From assembly GCA_964520325.1 (NCBI GenBank), contig CAZFOB010000012.1, positions 42,701 through 106,700 on the forward strand: a stretch of 64,000 bases of DNA. Direction: 5' to 3'. The notes under the pieces were generated by a model that did no database searches, was not told the origin of the DNA, and worked only from the letters and a program-made list of their open reading frames with translations. A program made the position numbers and the translations under genes. Numbering within the stretch: position 1 is the first letter of the stretch; each line of letters begins with the position of its first letter. This stretch comes from CAZFOB01 sp964520325. GTDB lineage: Bacteria; Actinomycetota; JAICYB01. Of the stretch, positions 52,092 through 60,827 are shown piece after piece.

Positions 52092-52883
52092 TCAGCCGGG
52101 CGACCATTCGTAGACGCCGATCGAACAGAGAACTTCAAATCCCAACCGTCGATAGACGCCATGACCCATCGGCGATGATCCGAGCACGGCCTTGTGGTAC
52201 CCGAGCTCGCGTGCAGCGAGCATCGATGCCCGCGTGATGGCCGAGCCGATCCCGCGCCCGCGGAAGTCCGGCACGGTCGAGACGAAGTAGACACCGGCTG
52301 CTCCGGCGGCGAGGAAGAGTGTTGCGGTGGCGACCGGTCGTTGATCGATCCGGCCGAGATAGTGGCGCCACGGCACGGCACCACCGAGGCCGATCTTGCT
52401 GTACATCGAGCGAACCCATCGCGCTTCCTTCGGCCCTTCGCCGAACCCGAGCGAAAGTACTTCGGCGTAGTTGTCGAGCTCCGCCTCCGAGCCGACGCGC
52501 TCGATCGTCAGTCCGGGCGGCTGTTCGATCTCGGGGATGTCGTCGAGGTCGGCGGCCATCCCCGGTTCGGATGAGCGCTCGAAGCCGTGGGCGAGCAGTC
52601 GCTCACCGATGTCACCCGGACGCATCGATGGCCCGACGTGCCACGAGCCCGGCACGCCCTTGGCTCGCATCAGCTCGCGCGATTCCGCGATTGCGGCATC
52701 TGCGTTCGCGACATCGAGATCGGCCCGGACGACACAGTTGTGGTAGCCGATCGGCGAGCCACCGATCGTCCAGTGGATGCGCTCGTCGGCTCGCTCGTCA
52801 CCGCCCCCCGCGCGCCCGAGCGCCAGCAGGAACTCGACGCTGTTCTCCTCTATCGCACGTACCAGGTCTGTGGGTTTGTTCAC
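52092..52883 (-). CDS. GNAT-family N-acetyltransferase
   Basis: 263 residues. The C-terminal half has the acetyl-CoA-binding pattern AAGVYFVSTVPDFRGRGIGS, then AITRASMLAARELGY and GVYRRLGFEVLCSIGVYEW. The N-terminal ~110 residues resemble a degenerate second GNAT-like domain. The substrate is unknown. It converges on rho. Confidence 0.9.
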   Translation of the reverse strand: MNKPTDLVRAIEENSVEFLLALGRAGGGDERADERIHWTIGGSPIGYHNCVVRADLDVANADAAIAESRELMRAKGVPGSWHVGPSMRPGDIGERLLAHGFERSSEPGMAADLDDIPEIEQPPGLTIERVGSEAELDNYAEVLSLGFGEGPKEARWVRSMYSKIGLGGAVPWRHYLGRIDQRPVATATLFLAAGAAGVYFVSTVPDFRGRGIGSAITRASMLAARELGYHKAVLGSSPMGHGVYRRLGFEVLCSIGVYEWSPG

Positions 52884-52898
52884 GCGGGGATTGTAGAG

Positions 52899-52920
52899 AA
52901 ACGGTTCCGCGGAACCGTTT
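52899..52920. repeat. Palindromic repeat, perfect copy
   Basis: A 22-base perfect palindrome with core ACGGTTCCGCGGAACCGT and AA/TT flanks, between the GNAT gene and the DUF222 fragment. Further copies are at 56404-56423 and 57201-57220. Confidence 0.85.
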
Positions 52921-52994
52921 TCTGTCTGTCACTGGCACGAACTCGTGTTTGTGGTGCGGAGCGGTTGATCGGAGGGCGAGAAAGGAGTGTGCTT

Positions 52995-53430
52995 TGCCCT
53001 TCGAAGAAGACGCACCTCTCGCTGCTCTCGGCGATCAGATCCGCGGGTTGTCCGCTCACATCGCGGCTCGTCCTGATCGCAGAGTTCGACCGGCGAACGG
53101 GGTGGCGCGGTGCCGGGCTCAAGTCGTGCGCGCACTGGCTTAATTGGAGGTGTGGGCTCAAAAATGACCCGGACCGTGAGTGGATCAGAGTCGCGCACGC
53201 GCTCGACGAGCTCCCACTGATCAGTGAAGCCTTCTCGAAAGGCGAGCTCAATTACTCGAAAGTGCGCGCGCTCACGCGCATCGCGACGCCGCAGACCGAG
53301 GTCGACCTCCTGATCTTCGCGCGGCACGGAACCGCCGCCCATCTGGACAAGCTCGTCAGCGGCTGCCGGTCGATGCTCTCCCGCCGACCTGCAGGACGCC
53401 AACGCCGCCTACGAGAAGCGTGCTCTGCGA
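52995..53430 (+). pseudogene. DUF222/HNH endonuclease-family protein, N-terminal part only
   Basis: The frame starting near 52995 reads LPFEEDAPLAALGDQIRGLS then AHIAAR. After an indel near 53068 it continues LVLIAEFDRRTGW, GLKSCAHWLNWRCGL, AHALDELPLISEAFSKGELN and YSKVRALTRIATPQTEVDLL. These are hallmarks of the DUF222 (13E12-like) domain that precedes an HNH nuclease. The sequence then changes to serine recombinase at ~53430. A matching HNH C-terminus occurs at 56118, in the same orientation. Confidence 0.8.
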
Positions 53431-53975
53431 GAAGCTAGCCGCCGAGAAGGGCTTCATCGTCGGCGAGGTCTACTGCGACAACGACCGCAGCGCCTACAAC
53501 GGCAAGCTGCGTCCGGCCTACGAGCGGATGCTCGCCGACCTCGAAGCGGGATGACGCGACGCGGTCATCTGCGTCGACCTCGACCGCCTCGCGCGCCGGC
53601 CCGTCGAGCTCGAGCGCTTCATGGACCTCGCCGACCAGCGGGGCGTCGCGCTCGCCAACGTGTCGGGCGACACCGACCTATCGACCTCCGACGGCCGGTT
53701 CAGCGCCCGCATCATGGGCGCGGTGGCGCGCCAGGAGTCGGAGAAGAAGGCCGAGCGCGTGTCTCGCGAGGCCGAGCCGGGCCGCGCGTCGCGGCGTGCC
53801 GCGCGGATCTCGCCGACCGTTCGGCTGCGAGGACGACGAAGCCACGATCCGACCGGCCGAGGCCGAGCTCATCCGCGAGGCCGCCCCGTCGCGTGCTCGC
53901 CGGCGAGACTGTCCCGGCCGTGTGCCGCGACTGGAACGCCCGCGGGATCGAGCCATGGGGATCGGTGCTCAGGTG
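53425..53975 (+). pseudogene. Serine recombinase (resolvase/integrase family), degenerate
   Basis: In pieces: EKLAAEKGFIVGEVYCDNDR then SAYNGKLRPAYERMLADLEA and a stop (TGA 53552-53554); RDAVICVDLDRLARRPVELE, MDLADQRGVALANVSGDTDL, SARIMGAVARQESEKKAERV; then after frame changes EDDEATIRPAEAELIREA and VLAGETVPAVCRDWNARGIE. These are the resolvase catalytic domain (without its first strand and nucleophilic Ser) and the start of the recombinase domain. At least one stop and two frameshifts: inactive. It is a relic of an integrative or transposable element. Confidence 0.82.
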
Positions 53976-54104
53976 AGGCCTGACCGTTCTTGTCGGAGGG
54001 CCCGTCCTCAGAGCGGAGTTCCTGTCTGCATGACGATGAGGCGAGCCTGTCCAGTGCTCGCACTTCTCGGTCGTCAGGCTGGAAGGTCAGCGAGAGGTCC
54101 AGGT

Positions 54105-54557
54105 CTACGTGCAGGCATCTGGTTCTTTCAACCCAGGAGGCAACGGCGCGTCGATGGACTGCTTGCCAGGCCAATCATCCCAGATAGGCGCGCGGGACAA
54201 TTTGCGATCCCCCAATGGGGATCGCAGGCATACCGCAACAAGTTCCAAGCCCTGTTCGCCACTGCAGCCCTCGTCGCTTGAGAGTCTGCTTAGTGCAGTG
54301 AGTGTGACTTCCGCGTCCCCTTCGTCCACGGCGACGTGATCGAACTCGATGCAACCCCCGTCCTCAACCAAGACGAAGAGCGTCTTCGCCTCCTGGCGTT
54401 CGAGCCGCCAAGGCGTACTGATGAACCCCGCTTCAGGCTCGGCAGGCTGTGGTGCCGATGTGTTGGAGCACGCTCCGAAGGCGAGGATGGCGCATATTGC
54501 CAGCACCCTGACTCGAGTTGGTCTCCAAGCTTCAGTTGGCACAAGCGGTTGTCTCAT
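54105..54557 (-). CDS. Secreted lipoprotein, unknown function
   Basis: 150 residues from ATG 54557 (GTG 54506 possible). An Arg-containing leader, hydrophobic stretch and lipobox (VRVLAICAILAFGAC), then a mature domain with Cys pairs (DGGCIEF, SSDEGCSGE, AVCLRSPLG) and conserved-looking acidic segments. No domain recognised. It overlaps the end of the secreted protease gene by 26 bases, so they are co-transcribed. It could be an inhibitor or partner of the protease (inference). Confidence 0.65.
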   Translation of the reverse strand: MRQPLVPTEAWRPTRVRVLAICAILAFGACSNTSAPQPAEPEAGFISTPWRLERQEAKTLFVLVEDGGCIEFDHVAVDEGDAEVTLTALSRLSSDEGCSGEQGLELVAVCLRSPLGDRKLSRAPIWDDWPGKQSIDAPLPPGLKEPDACT

Positions 54558-55809
54558 AGTAGATGCACATATCCAAATCTATGAGAACCCATCCTGCTCC
54601 GTGAAAACGCATATCGTTGCTGCCGCTTTCAGACCCATTAACGATGCCTGCCACCCTCGCGCCCGAACTTGGCAGTTGCCCGTAGACGGGCCCACCACTG
54701 TCGCCTCCCGCGGCGTCGCCGTCGATCTCAAATAGGTGATCATGAATGGTGCCGCCCTGGGTCGCAGTGAAGTCCCGCTGTGTGATGAAGCCGCAGACCC
54801 CGCCACTTGCAACTGCGTTGAAGCAAATGTTGAGCCCGACGGTTAACTGTTCCTTCTGGAACCGCGGGGCGATTGCGGTTCGGTGCAAGTTTGCACCGGT
54901 GTTGATTCGATTGGTGAGTTGAGCGGAATTGATTGCGATTCGAAGCGCGTCCGAGTCGGTGCCGTCCCCGTCGGTATTCCCTCCCACCGAACCCAAGTCG
55001 GTCCCTCCGATGAATGCGTGCTGCGCTGGAGCCGTCTGGCAGTGACCAGCACTGACGCCGCGAGGGGTTCCATCTGTTCGCTTTCCCGTGAACCAAGTAG
55101 TGCAGTTACCGCCAATGAAGACTCGGAGCCCGCCTTCGTACGGCGGAAAGGTATCGCGCGTAGCATGCGCACTCTCCCCTCCGCCCCCCAAGTACAGGTT
55201 GTAGGCATCGTCAGGGATGCCGAGTGCTTCAATTTGCGAACGCAGGTCGGGGTCGAGAGGGGCCTCTTCGATGAATATGGAAGCCGTGACCACGTCGACG
55301 CCGATGGTAAAGCGTGCGCCCGTTCGGTCTGACCACTCCTCGACCAAGGGTTGTATCTCGTACTGCCACTTCTCTAGTTGTTCGGCCCCATACTTTCGAG
55401 CGACTACGTCCGTGCGGTTGTTGTTCCTTGTCAGCCCCCCGACAAAGTCTCGATCGGACTGTGTCGGCTCTACAACGCCGAATTGCAGCCGGCTCGGCGA
55501 GGCGTCGCGATTGATCCAAATGTCTGAGTAACGATCGCCGAAGTGGGCTTTCGCCTCCGACCGGATGCCTGATGACGAAGTGACGTCGGGAAGTTCTCTC
55601 GCGTCGTCGTACCAACCCGAATGATCTCTGTGCCTTGGGTGGTTCGGATCATCACGCAATTGATTGCCGCGTTGCGGCGGCGGTAGTTTGGGCACCGGCG
55701 ACTCATCGGCCGAGGCGATAGGACGCGCGCTTAGTGTTGACGCACTCGCCAGGATGAGCAAGATGGCGAGGCAAAGCAAACGCCAGAGCCTCACCCTGGG
55801 ACTCCGCAT
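54532..55809 (-). CDS. Secreted chymotrypsin-fold serine protease (streptogrisin-like S1)
   Basis: 425 residues. Signal peptide (LWRLLCLAILLILASASTLS), a ~190-residue pro-region, then the protease domain: GGNCTTWFTGKRTDGTPRG, His in VSAGHCQTA, Asp in GDGTDSDALRIA, Ser in DAAGGDSGGPVYGQL, and cysteine pairs likely to form disulfides. The layout (pro-peptide plus ~190-residue catalytic domain) resembles streptogrisin/alpha-lytic proteases of actinobacteria. Intact and probably active outside the cell. It lies inside the split DUF222-HNH gene with the lipoprotein. Confidence 0.85.
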   Translation of the reverse strand: MRSPRVRLWRLLCLAILLILASASTLSARPIASADESPVPKLPPPQRGNQLRDDPNHPRHRDHSGWYDDARELPDVTSSSGIRSEAKAHFGDRYSDIWINRDASPSRLQFGVVEPTQSDRDFVGGLTRNNNRTDVVARKYGAEQLEKWQYEIQPLVEEWSDRTGARFTIGVDVVTASIFIEEAPLDPDLRSQIEALGIPDDAYNLYLGGGGESAHATRDTFPPYEGGLRVFIGGNCTTWFTGKRTDGTPRGVSAGHCQTAPAQHAFIGGTDLGSVGGNTDGDGTDSDALRIAINSAQLTNRINTGANLHRTAIAPRFQKEQLTVGLNICFNAVASGGVCGFITQRDFTATQGGTIHDHLFEIDGDAAGGDSGGPVYGQLPSSGARVAGIVNGSESGSNDMRFHGAGWVLIDLDMCIYYETTACAN

Positions 55810-56117
55810 CCTTGCCTCCTTGTTGCCTCACCCGTACCCAGGCAGGCGCACCCGAAAACTTCTTGACCCCGCCCGGCGCCTCAGCGCCCGGTGACAAGTA
55901 GACGAGCCGGCGTCGCGACGAGCGGTGGTCCGGGCGGCCCGTCGAGGACCACCCGTTCGGACTAGCCGCTTCGACAGGTGAAGCGTGAGAAGAATCACGA
56001 TCCACCCTGACGACGACGGTTGACAGGACGTCGCGGTAGCCGAACCGCGCCTCCCTGGCTCGCGCCGAGAAGGGCACCCACGACTCAGAAACAAAGGCAG
56101 GTGCGGACTATTGACAT
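55810..56117. other. Non-coding gap, 308 bp, upstream of the protease
   Basis: No gene is supported. It contains a GC-rich hairpin near 55869-55890 (CCCGGCGC-CTCA-GCGCCCGG). The promoter of the minus-strand protease gene should lie here, but no convincing box was found. Confidence 0.5.
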
Positions 56118-56456
56118 AGCGACAACCTCGTCCTGCTCTTTCCGTTCCATCACCGGCTCCACCATGAGGAGGGTTTCCGAATGAAGGCCGAACCGGACGG
56201 CCGGTTCACGTTCTCGTATCCGGACGGACGCGTGATGGAGACCATGCCGATCACCGTCGAGTCGGGCAGAGTTGAACAAGAGAGCGAGTCGATCGGCTCG
56301 ACATCGCCGGCCGGACGATCATCTCGCGGTGGCGCGGAGAGCGATGCGACTACGGAGTGGCCGTCGAGTGCTTGCTTCGAAGAAGTGCGAGGGACGTCGA
56401 CAGAAACGGTTCCGCGGAACCGTCCGAGCTCCTCGGAACGGCGAGCGTCGGCTTAA
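56118..56456 (+). pseudogene. HNH endonuclease C-terminal part (other end of a DUF222-HNH gene)
   Basis: The frame from ~56118 reads DNLVLLFPFHHRLHHEEGFR, then MKAEPDGRFTFSYPDGRVME. This matches the HNH motif (HH...H) and the tail of DUF222-HNH proteins. After a frame change it continues GRTIISRWRGERCDYGVAVE and CLLRRSARD. No start is present. Together with 52995-53430 it appears to represent the two ends of one original gene. Confidence 0.75.
56404..56423. repeat. Palindromic repeat, copy at the HNH end
   Basis: Contains the 18-base palindrome ACGGTTCCGCGGAACCGT (56406-56423), preceded by AA as in the 52899 and 57201 copies. It lies in the last codons of the HNH remnant. Confidence 0.85.
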
Positions 56457-57160
56457 CCCAGCAACACCTCGAGAACCGCGTCGACGTCGGACAGATCGCG
56501 CACGTATGCGTCCGCATCGAGTCCATTGACGTCGTTGTGTCCGTCCCAGTTCGTGCCCACCAGCAGGCACCGGACGCCCGCAGCTCTCGCGCACGCAAGA
56601 TCGTGCTCGGTGTCACCGATGATCCACACCTCGTCCGGTGCGTAGGTCTCGCCGCGGAGCTCCTCGACGCGGGCCAGCGCGAGGGGCACGAGCTCATTGC
56701 GGTCGTGATGGTCGTTGCCGTAGGCGCCGACCTCGAAGTCGATGTGGCGGTCGAGACCGAAGGTCGCCACCTTGACCCGCGCGTTCTGCGCGAGATTGCC
56801 GGTGACGAGGGATTGCCTGACGCCCGGAGTATGTGCGAGCCGGTCGATGAGAGTGGCGACGCCCGGATGGACGGTGCCGTCCCTCTTGATCCAGTCGGTT
56901 GATGACGCGAGCGTCTCGACGGCCACGGCCATCGCCTCGACGAGCAGCGCGTCGATCCGATCGTCCGGGACGTTGGCGGCCGCGAGGATCTCGCGGATGA
57001 TGCGCTGATCGGTCTTCCCACTCATGCGTACCTGCGGGACGTCATCGATCCCGATCACTGCCCCCGCCGCGCGTTCGAGAGCGTGCCTGCCGGCGCCGCC
57101 GGTAGAGAGCAACGTCCCGTCGATGTCCCAGAGGATCAGGCGTGGACTCACGTGCTGCAT
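56453..57160 (-). CDS. HAD-superfamily hydrolase
   Basis: 235 residues from ATG 57160. Motif I LILWDIDGTLLSTGGAG (nucleophilic Asp), motif II SLVTGN, motif III/IV with WIIGDTEHDLACARAAGVRC. The helical cap lies between. This is a phosphatase of the PGP/phosphoglycolate-like group; substrate unknown. It converges with the HNH remnant, its stop overlapping that reading frame by 4 bases. Confidence 0.92.
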   Translation of the reverse strand: MQHVSPRLILWDIDGTLLSTGGAGRHALERAAGAVIGIDDVPQVRMSGKTDQRIIREILAAANVPDDRIDALLVEAMAVAVETLASSTDWIKRDGTVHPGVATLIDRLAHTPGVRQSLVTGNLAQNARVKVATFGLDRHIDFEVGAYGNDHHDRNELVPLALARVEELRGETYAPDEVWIIGDTEHDLACARAAGVRCLLVGTNWDGHNDVNGLDADAYVRDLSDVDAVLEVLLG

Positions 57161-57200
57161 GGTACGGATATGGTCCGATGAGTCCGTCGACTGAGCTGAG

Positions 57201-57220
57201 AAACGGTTCCGCGGAACCGT
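57201..57220. repeat. Palindromic repeat between HAD and enoyl-CoA hydratase genes
   Basis: Core ACGGTTCCGCGGAACCGT at 57203-57220, directly adjoining the end of the enoyl-CoA hydratase gene (stop at 57220-57222). Confidence 0.85.
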
Positions 57221-58053
57221 CAGTTCATGCCTTCGGGCAGCTCGACGTGCTTGCTGCCGGTGAAGGTCGGCACGTCCTTCGTCATCAGCGCCATGACGCC
57301 GGCCATCGCGTCGGGCTGCTGGCCGAGCCAGAAGATGATCTTCGTCTCGAGCGCGAATGCCTTCTGGCGATCGGTCTCGAGCATGAACTTGTAGACCAGC
57401 TCCTTCGTCAGACCGGCTGCCGCCGGCGCGGCGTACGTAGCGATCTCGCGTGCGAGCTCGAGGGCGGTAGCAAGCACGTCCTCCTTGGGAACCGCACGCA
57501 GTGCGAGGCCCATCTCGGCGGCTTCCAAACCGCTGAAGAATCGTCCGGTCAAGAAGAGCTCGAGCGCGCGCTGCGTGCCGACCAAACGCGGCAGCAGCCA
57601 CGTCGCGTTGGCATCGGGCACAACGCCGATGCGCGCGAAGGGGAGTCGAAGCTTCGCGTCCTCGGCGACGATGACGATGTCCATGAGGAGCGCGACGTTC
57701 AGAGCCGCGCCGATGGCCGCGCCGTTGACCGCCGCGATCACCGGTGTGCGCATCTTCCAGAACGCCGAACGATCGGGGATATCGTCGGCGCCCATCCCGA
57801 GCTCGCTCTCGTGTGCGGCCTCGGCCCCCGAAAGGGCCGCGCCTCCCGACGAAAGGTCGAGACCCGAGCTGAACGCACGGCCCGCACCGGTCACGACGAT
57901 CACCCGGACGTCTTCCCGCGCATCGAGCTCCCACATGGCCTCGTGGAACTCGCGGTCGAGTGTCATGTCGAAGGCGTTCATGGCGTCCGGACGGTTCAGC
58001 GTGAGCGTGGCTACACCGTCGGAGGTATCGATCAGCACCGTTTCGTACGACAT
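57220..58053 (-). CDS. Enoyl-CoA hydratase/isomerase family protein
   Basis: 277 residues from ATG 58053 with GAGGAG upstream. Crotonase motifs TLTLNRPDAMNAFDM, GAGRAFSSGLDLSSGG, AAVNGAAIGAALNVALLMDI and PFARIGVVPDANATWLLPRL. The stretch RIGVVPDANA has Asp near the position of a catalytic acid, compatible with hydratase or isomerase action. It is divergent from an acyl-CoA dehydrogenase gene, forming a beta-oxidation pair. Confidence 0.9.
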   Translation of the reverse strand: MSYETVLIDTSDGVATLTLNRPDAMNAFDMTLDREFHEAMWELDAREDVRVIVVTGAGRAFSSGLDLSSGGAALSGAEAAHESELGMGADDIPDRSAFWKMRTPVIAAVNGAAIGAALNVALLMDIVIVAEDAKLRLPFARIGVVPDANATWLLPRLVGTQRALELFLTGRFFSGLEAAEMGLALRAVPKEDVLATALELAREIATYAAPAAAGLTKELVYKFMLETDRQKAFALETKIIFWLGQQPDAMAGVMALMTKDVPTFTGSKHVELPEGMN

Positions 58054-58080
58054 CGGCTGCTCCTCGCTCTTGACCCATAC

Positions 58081-58101
58081 GTTAGTGGCGGTAAACAATA
58101 G
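58081..58101 (+). promoter_or_regulatory. Shared GTTAnnnnCnGTnAACA motif, copy b
   Basis: GTTAGTGGCGGTAAACAATA, 23 bases before the ATG 58125 and in the divergent region with the enoyl-CoA hydratase; it matches the copies at 164-184 and 9117-9136. The flanking TACGTTAG is also shared with copy a. Confidence 0.45.
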
Positions 58102-58124
58102 CCCGACCGCGATCAGGGGGCCAG

Positions 58125-59384
58125 ATGGACTTCCGCGATACACCAGAGGACGCCGCGTTCAGGGCTCTAGTTCGTGCGTGGCTCGATCACAACGCCACGC
58201 TGCTCGCTCCTGGTGAAGACCGCGAGACGCCGATGTTCACCGACGGCGAACGCGAAGGCGACATCACCGACCAGCAGGCCTGGCAGCAGAAGCTCTACGA
58301 CGCAGGCTGGGGTGTCATCACCTGGCCGACGGAGTTCGGCGGTCGCGACGCGACCCCGATGCAGAACTTCATCTTCCGCCAGGAGATGGACCGCTACGAC
58401 GTCGCGTCCGCGGAGATCTACCTCGTCCAGCACGGGATGGTCGGTCCGACGATCATCACGCACGGCACCGCTGCGCAGACCCAACGGTTCATCCCCAAGC
58501 TCGCAGAGGGTTCTGAGATCTGGTGCCAGCTCTGGAGCGAGCCGAACGCCGGTTCCGACCTCGCATCGCTGCAGAGCAAGTGCGAGCGTGATTCCTCGTC
58601 GGGCGACTGGATCCTCAACGGACAGAAAGTGTGGACGACCGGCGCGCAATGGTCGCGATGGGGATTGATCATCACGCGTACCGACCCCGAGCTTCCGAAG
58701 CACCGGGGACTCACCGTCTTCGTCGTCGACATGCACGCGCCCGGCGTCACGGTGGTGCCGCTGCGCCAGATCACCGGCGGCGCCGATTTCAACGAGGTGT
58801 TCTTCGACGATGTGCGAATCCCGGACGACCAGCGCATCGGCGACATCAACGACGGGTGGCGCGTCGCGATGACGACGTTGATGTTCGAGAGGTTCGCCGT
58901 CGGAACCGGTGGATCGGGAGAGGGCATGGTCGCTCCGCTGCTCAAGCTCGCACAGTCGTTGTCTCGCAATGGCGGGCGCGCCATCGACGACCACCACGTG
59001 CAGCAGGAGATGGCGGAGACGTACATCAAGGCGAAGCTCCTCACGCTGACGGGCTATCGGGCGCTGTCCAAGATCGCCAAGGGTGGAGCGCCCGGGGCGG
59101 AGGGTTCGATCATGAAGCTCGTCCGCACTGGGCTGATCTACCAGATCTCGCAGATGGGCACCGACCTCCTCGGCCTCCAGGGTGCTCTCACGGGAGCAAA
59201 CGCGCCCGACGACAGCTTCTGGTCGCTCAACTTCCTCGGGTCGATGGGCGCGAAGATCGGCGGCGGCACCGACGACATCATGCGCAACATCCTCGGTGAG
59301 CGCGTGCTCGGACTGCCGAAGGAGCCGCAGGTCGACCGCGACATGTCGTTCCGCGAAGCCCGCACCGCTGCCGCGAAGAACTAA
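58125..59384 (+). CDS. Acyl-CoA dehydrogenase
   Basis: 419 residues. MDFRDTPEDAAFRALVRAWL, LYDAGWGVITWPTEFGGRD, LWSEPNAGSDLASLQS, NGQKVWTTGAQWSRWGLIIT, GADFNEVFFDDVRIPDD and GGTDDIMRNILGERVLGLPK are standard acyl-CoA dehydrogenase signatures (FAD contacts in the middle beta domain and C-terminal helices). Intact. Its stop overlaps that of the convergent binding-protein gene by 3 bases. Probably oxidises an aliphatic acyl-CoA, paired with the hydratase at 57220. Confidence 0.95.
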   Translation: MDFRDTPEDAAFRALVRAWLDHNATLLAPGEDRETPMFTDGEREGDITDQQAWQQKLYDAGWGVITWPTEFGGRDATPMQNFIFRQEMDRYDVASAEIYLVQHGMVGPTIITHGTAAQTQRFIPKLAEGSEIWCQLWSEPNAGSDLASLQSKCERDSSSGDWILNGQKVWTTGAQWSRWGLIITRTDPELPKHRGLTVFVVDMHAPGVTVVPLRQITGGADFNEVFFDDVRIPDDQRIGDINDGWRVAMTTLMFERFAVGTGGSGEGMVAPLLKLAQSLSRNGGRAIDDHHVQQEMAETYIKAKLLTLTGYRALSKIAKGGAPGAEGSIMKLVRTGLIYQISQMGTDLLGLQGALTGANAPDDSFWSLNFLGSMGAKIGGGTDDIMRNILGERVLGLPKEPQVDRDMSFREARTAAAKN

Positions 59385-60811
59385 GGGATAGCTTTCGGCC
59401 CGCTGACGAACTTGAAGCACGTGCAGGCCGCTTGGTAACCGAGCATTCGGTAGCTCGTCGCGCCGTCGTGACGTCCCGGTCCGAAGCGCGTTGTGATCGT
59501 CCACGGCGACTTATACGACGTCCCGAGGATCTCGACGGCCTTGCGGAGGCCGGCGACGTCGTACAGCGGTGTCTTGTCGAGGGCGGCCTTGATGAAGAAC
59601 AGACCATCGCAGAAGCGCACGATGCCGTTGTCGTCCTTGATGCCGGATGCCTTCTTGCACTCCTCCAGTTGTGGAGTCTTGGGTGCGTACTGCATGTAGG
59701 TGTCTTCCGCCGACATCCATCCGACGACGAGGGCGCGGTCGAGCTGCTCCGCGGACATGTTGTCTGTTACGAAGGGCGGGATATCGAGGCTCGTGAAGGC
59801 GTGTCGCGGGAAGTAGTTCTGGCTGTCGGCCGTTGCGCCCCAGATCAACGGGATCGCACCGCCGGACGGCGAGAACAGAACGTGCGATACGCCGGCATTG
59901 CGGAACCTCAGGATCGCGCTGGAGATCTGGGCGGCGGCGTCTCCGGCCTCGCCGGCGCTCTGCGGTTTCTTGATCGCGGCCTCTTCCGCCAGCTTCATCC
60001 CGATCCGAGCGAGTCCAGGCTTGACCACCTTGTCGGCGAACTCCTTGTGGACCGCGCTGTCGTAACGGATAAGGGCGACCTTCGCGCCCTTGTCGAAGTA
60101 GCCGGCCTGTTTGAGCGCATCGATGTAGAAGTTCATCCGGTGCGTCCCGATCATGTGCGGCATGTAGAGGTTGGGGTACTTCGCGAAGGTGTCACGAGCC
60201 GTCATGTAGTGGTACGACCAGACGAGCGGGATGTTTCGCTTGTGGTGACACGCCATCATGTTGTCGTCGGGGAGCACAGCGCCCGAAACGACGTAGGCGA
60301 CGTTCTGGTCATCACCGAAGAACGCGCACGCGCGCTCGGCCTGCTCGGGGAACGTCCCGTTGAGCGGATCGGTGCCGTGGAACACCGGCACGATCTTCTT
60401 CCCACCGAGTCCGCCGCGCGCGTTGACGTAGGCGACCATCTTCGTGACCGCTTGCTCGACGTCGAAGAATTCTCCCGACGCGCCGAACACGCGGTACGCA
60501 GCGTCGAGGTCCTTTGAATAGTGGATGCCGATCTTGATCGATCCGGTTCCCTTCGGAAGGCCTCCCGGGGTGCCGGGTTTGTTGCCGGGGACGACCGGAG
60601 CGTCCGATGCATTGGCGGCTCTGGTGTCTCCTCCGCCTGTGCCGCCACCCCCAGGCAAGCCCGACGTGGCGGCGCCGTCCTTCTTGGCTCCAGGCGCGGC
60701 GGTGGTTGTTGCGTCGGTGTCGCTCTGCTCGGTGACCTCGCCATTGTTCGTTGCCGAACAGGCGGCGGCGAGCAGAAGGACAAGGACGAGGACGGCCGTT
60801 GTGCGTCTCAT
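59381..60811 (-). CDS. Liv-type (type 1) periplasmic-binding lipoprotein, orphan
   Basis: 476 residues. A lipoprotein signal (LVLVLLLAAACS), a Thr/Gly-rich linker (~25-85), then a Peripla_BP_6-type domain: GSIKIGIHYSKDLDAA, VEQAVTKMVAYVNARGGLGG, ERACAFFGDDQNVAYVVSGA, RNIPLVWSYHY, RFRNAGVSHVLFSPSGG. Binding proteins of this type feed Liv importers; here no permease is adjacent, but the fused importer at 206-5648 has its own divergent lipoprotein with a similar signal. Surrounding acyl-CoA genes suggest a carboxylic acid ligand. Confidence 0.9.
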   Translation of the reverse strand: MRRTTAVLVLVLLLAAACSATNNGEVTEQSDTDATTTAAPGAKKDGAATSGLPGGGGTGGGDTRAANASDAPVVPGNKPGTPGGLPKGTGSIKIGIHYSKDLDAAYRVFGASGEFFDVEQAVTKMVAYVNARGGLGGKKIVPVFHGTDPLNGTFPEQAERACAFFGDDQNVAYVVSGAVLPDDNMMACHHKRNIPLVWSYHYMTARDTFAKYPNLYMPHMIGTHRMNFYIDALKQAGYFDKGAKVALIRYDSAVHKEFADKVVKPGLARIGMKLAEEAAIKKPQSAGEAGDAAAQISSAILRFRNAGVSHVLFSPSGGAIPLIWGATADSQNYFPRHAFTSLDIPPFVTDNMSAEQLDRALVVGWMSAEDTYMQYAPKTPQLEECKKASGIKDDNGIVRFCDGLFFIKAALDKTPLYDVAGLRKAVEILGTSYKSPWTITTRFGPGRHDGATSYRMLGYQAACTCFKFVSGPKAIP

Positions 60812-60827
60812 GTGGCTTTCTCCTCCT

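Noticed and set aside
52059..57220. Palindromic repeats considered as a CRISPR array
   Set aside because: Copies are kilobases apart with genes between them and no regular spacers or cas genes.
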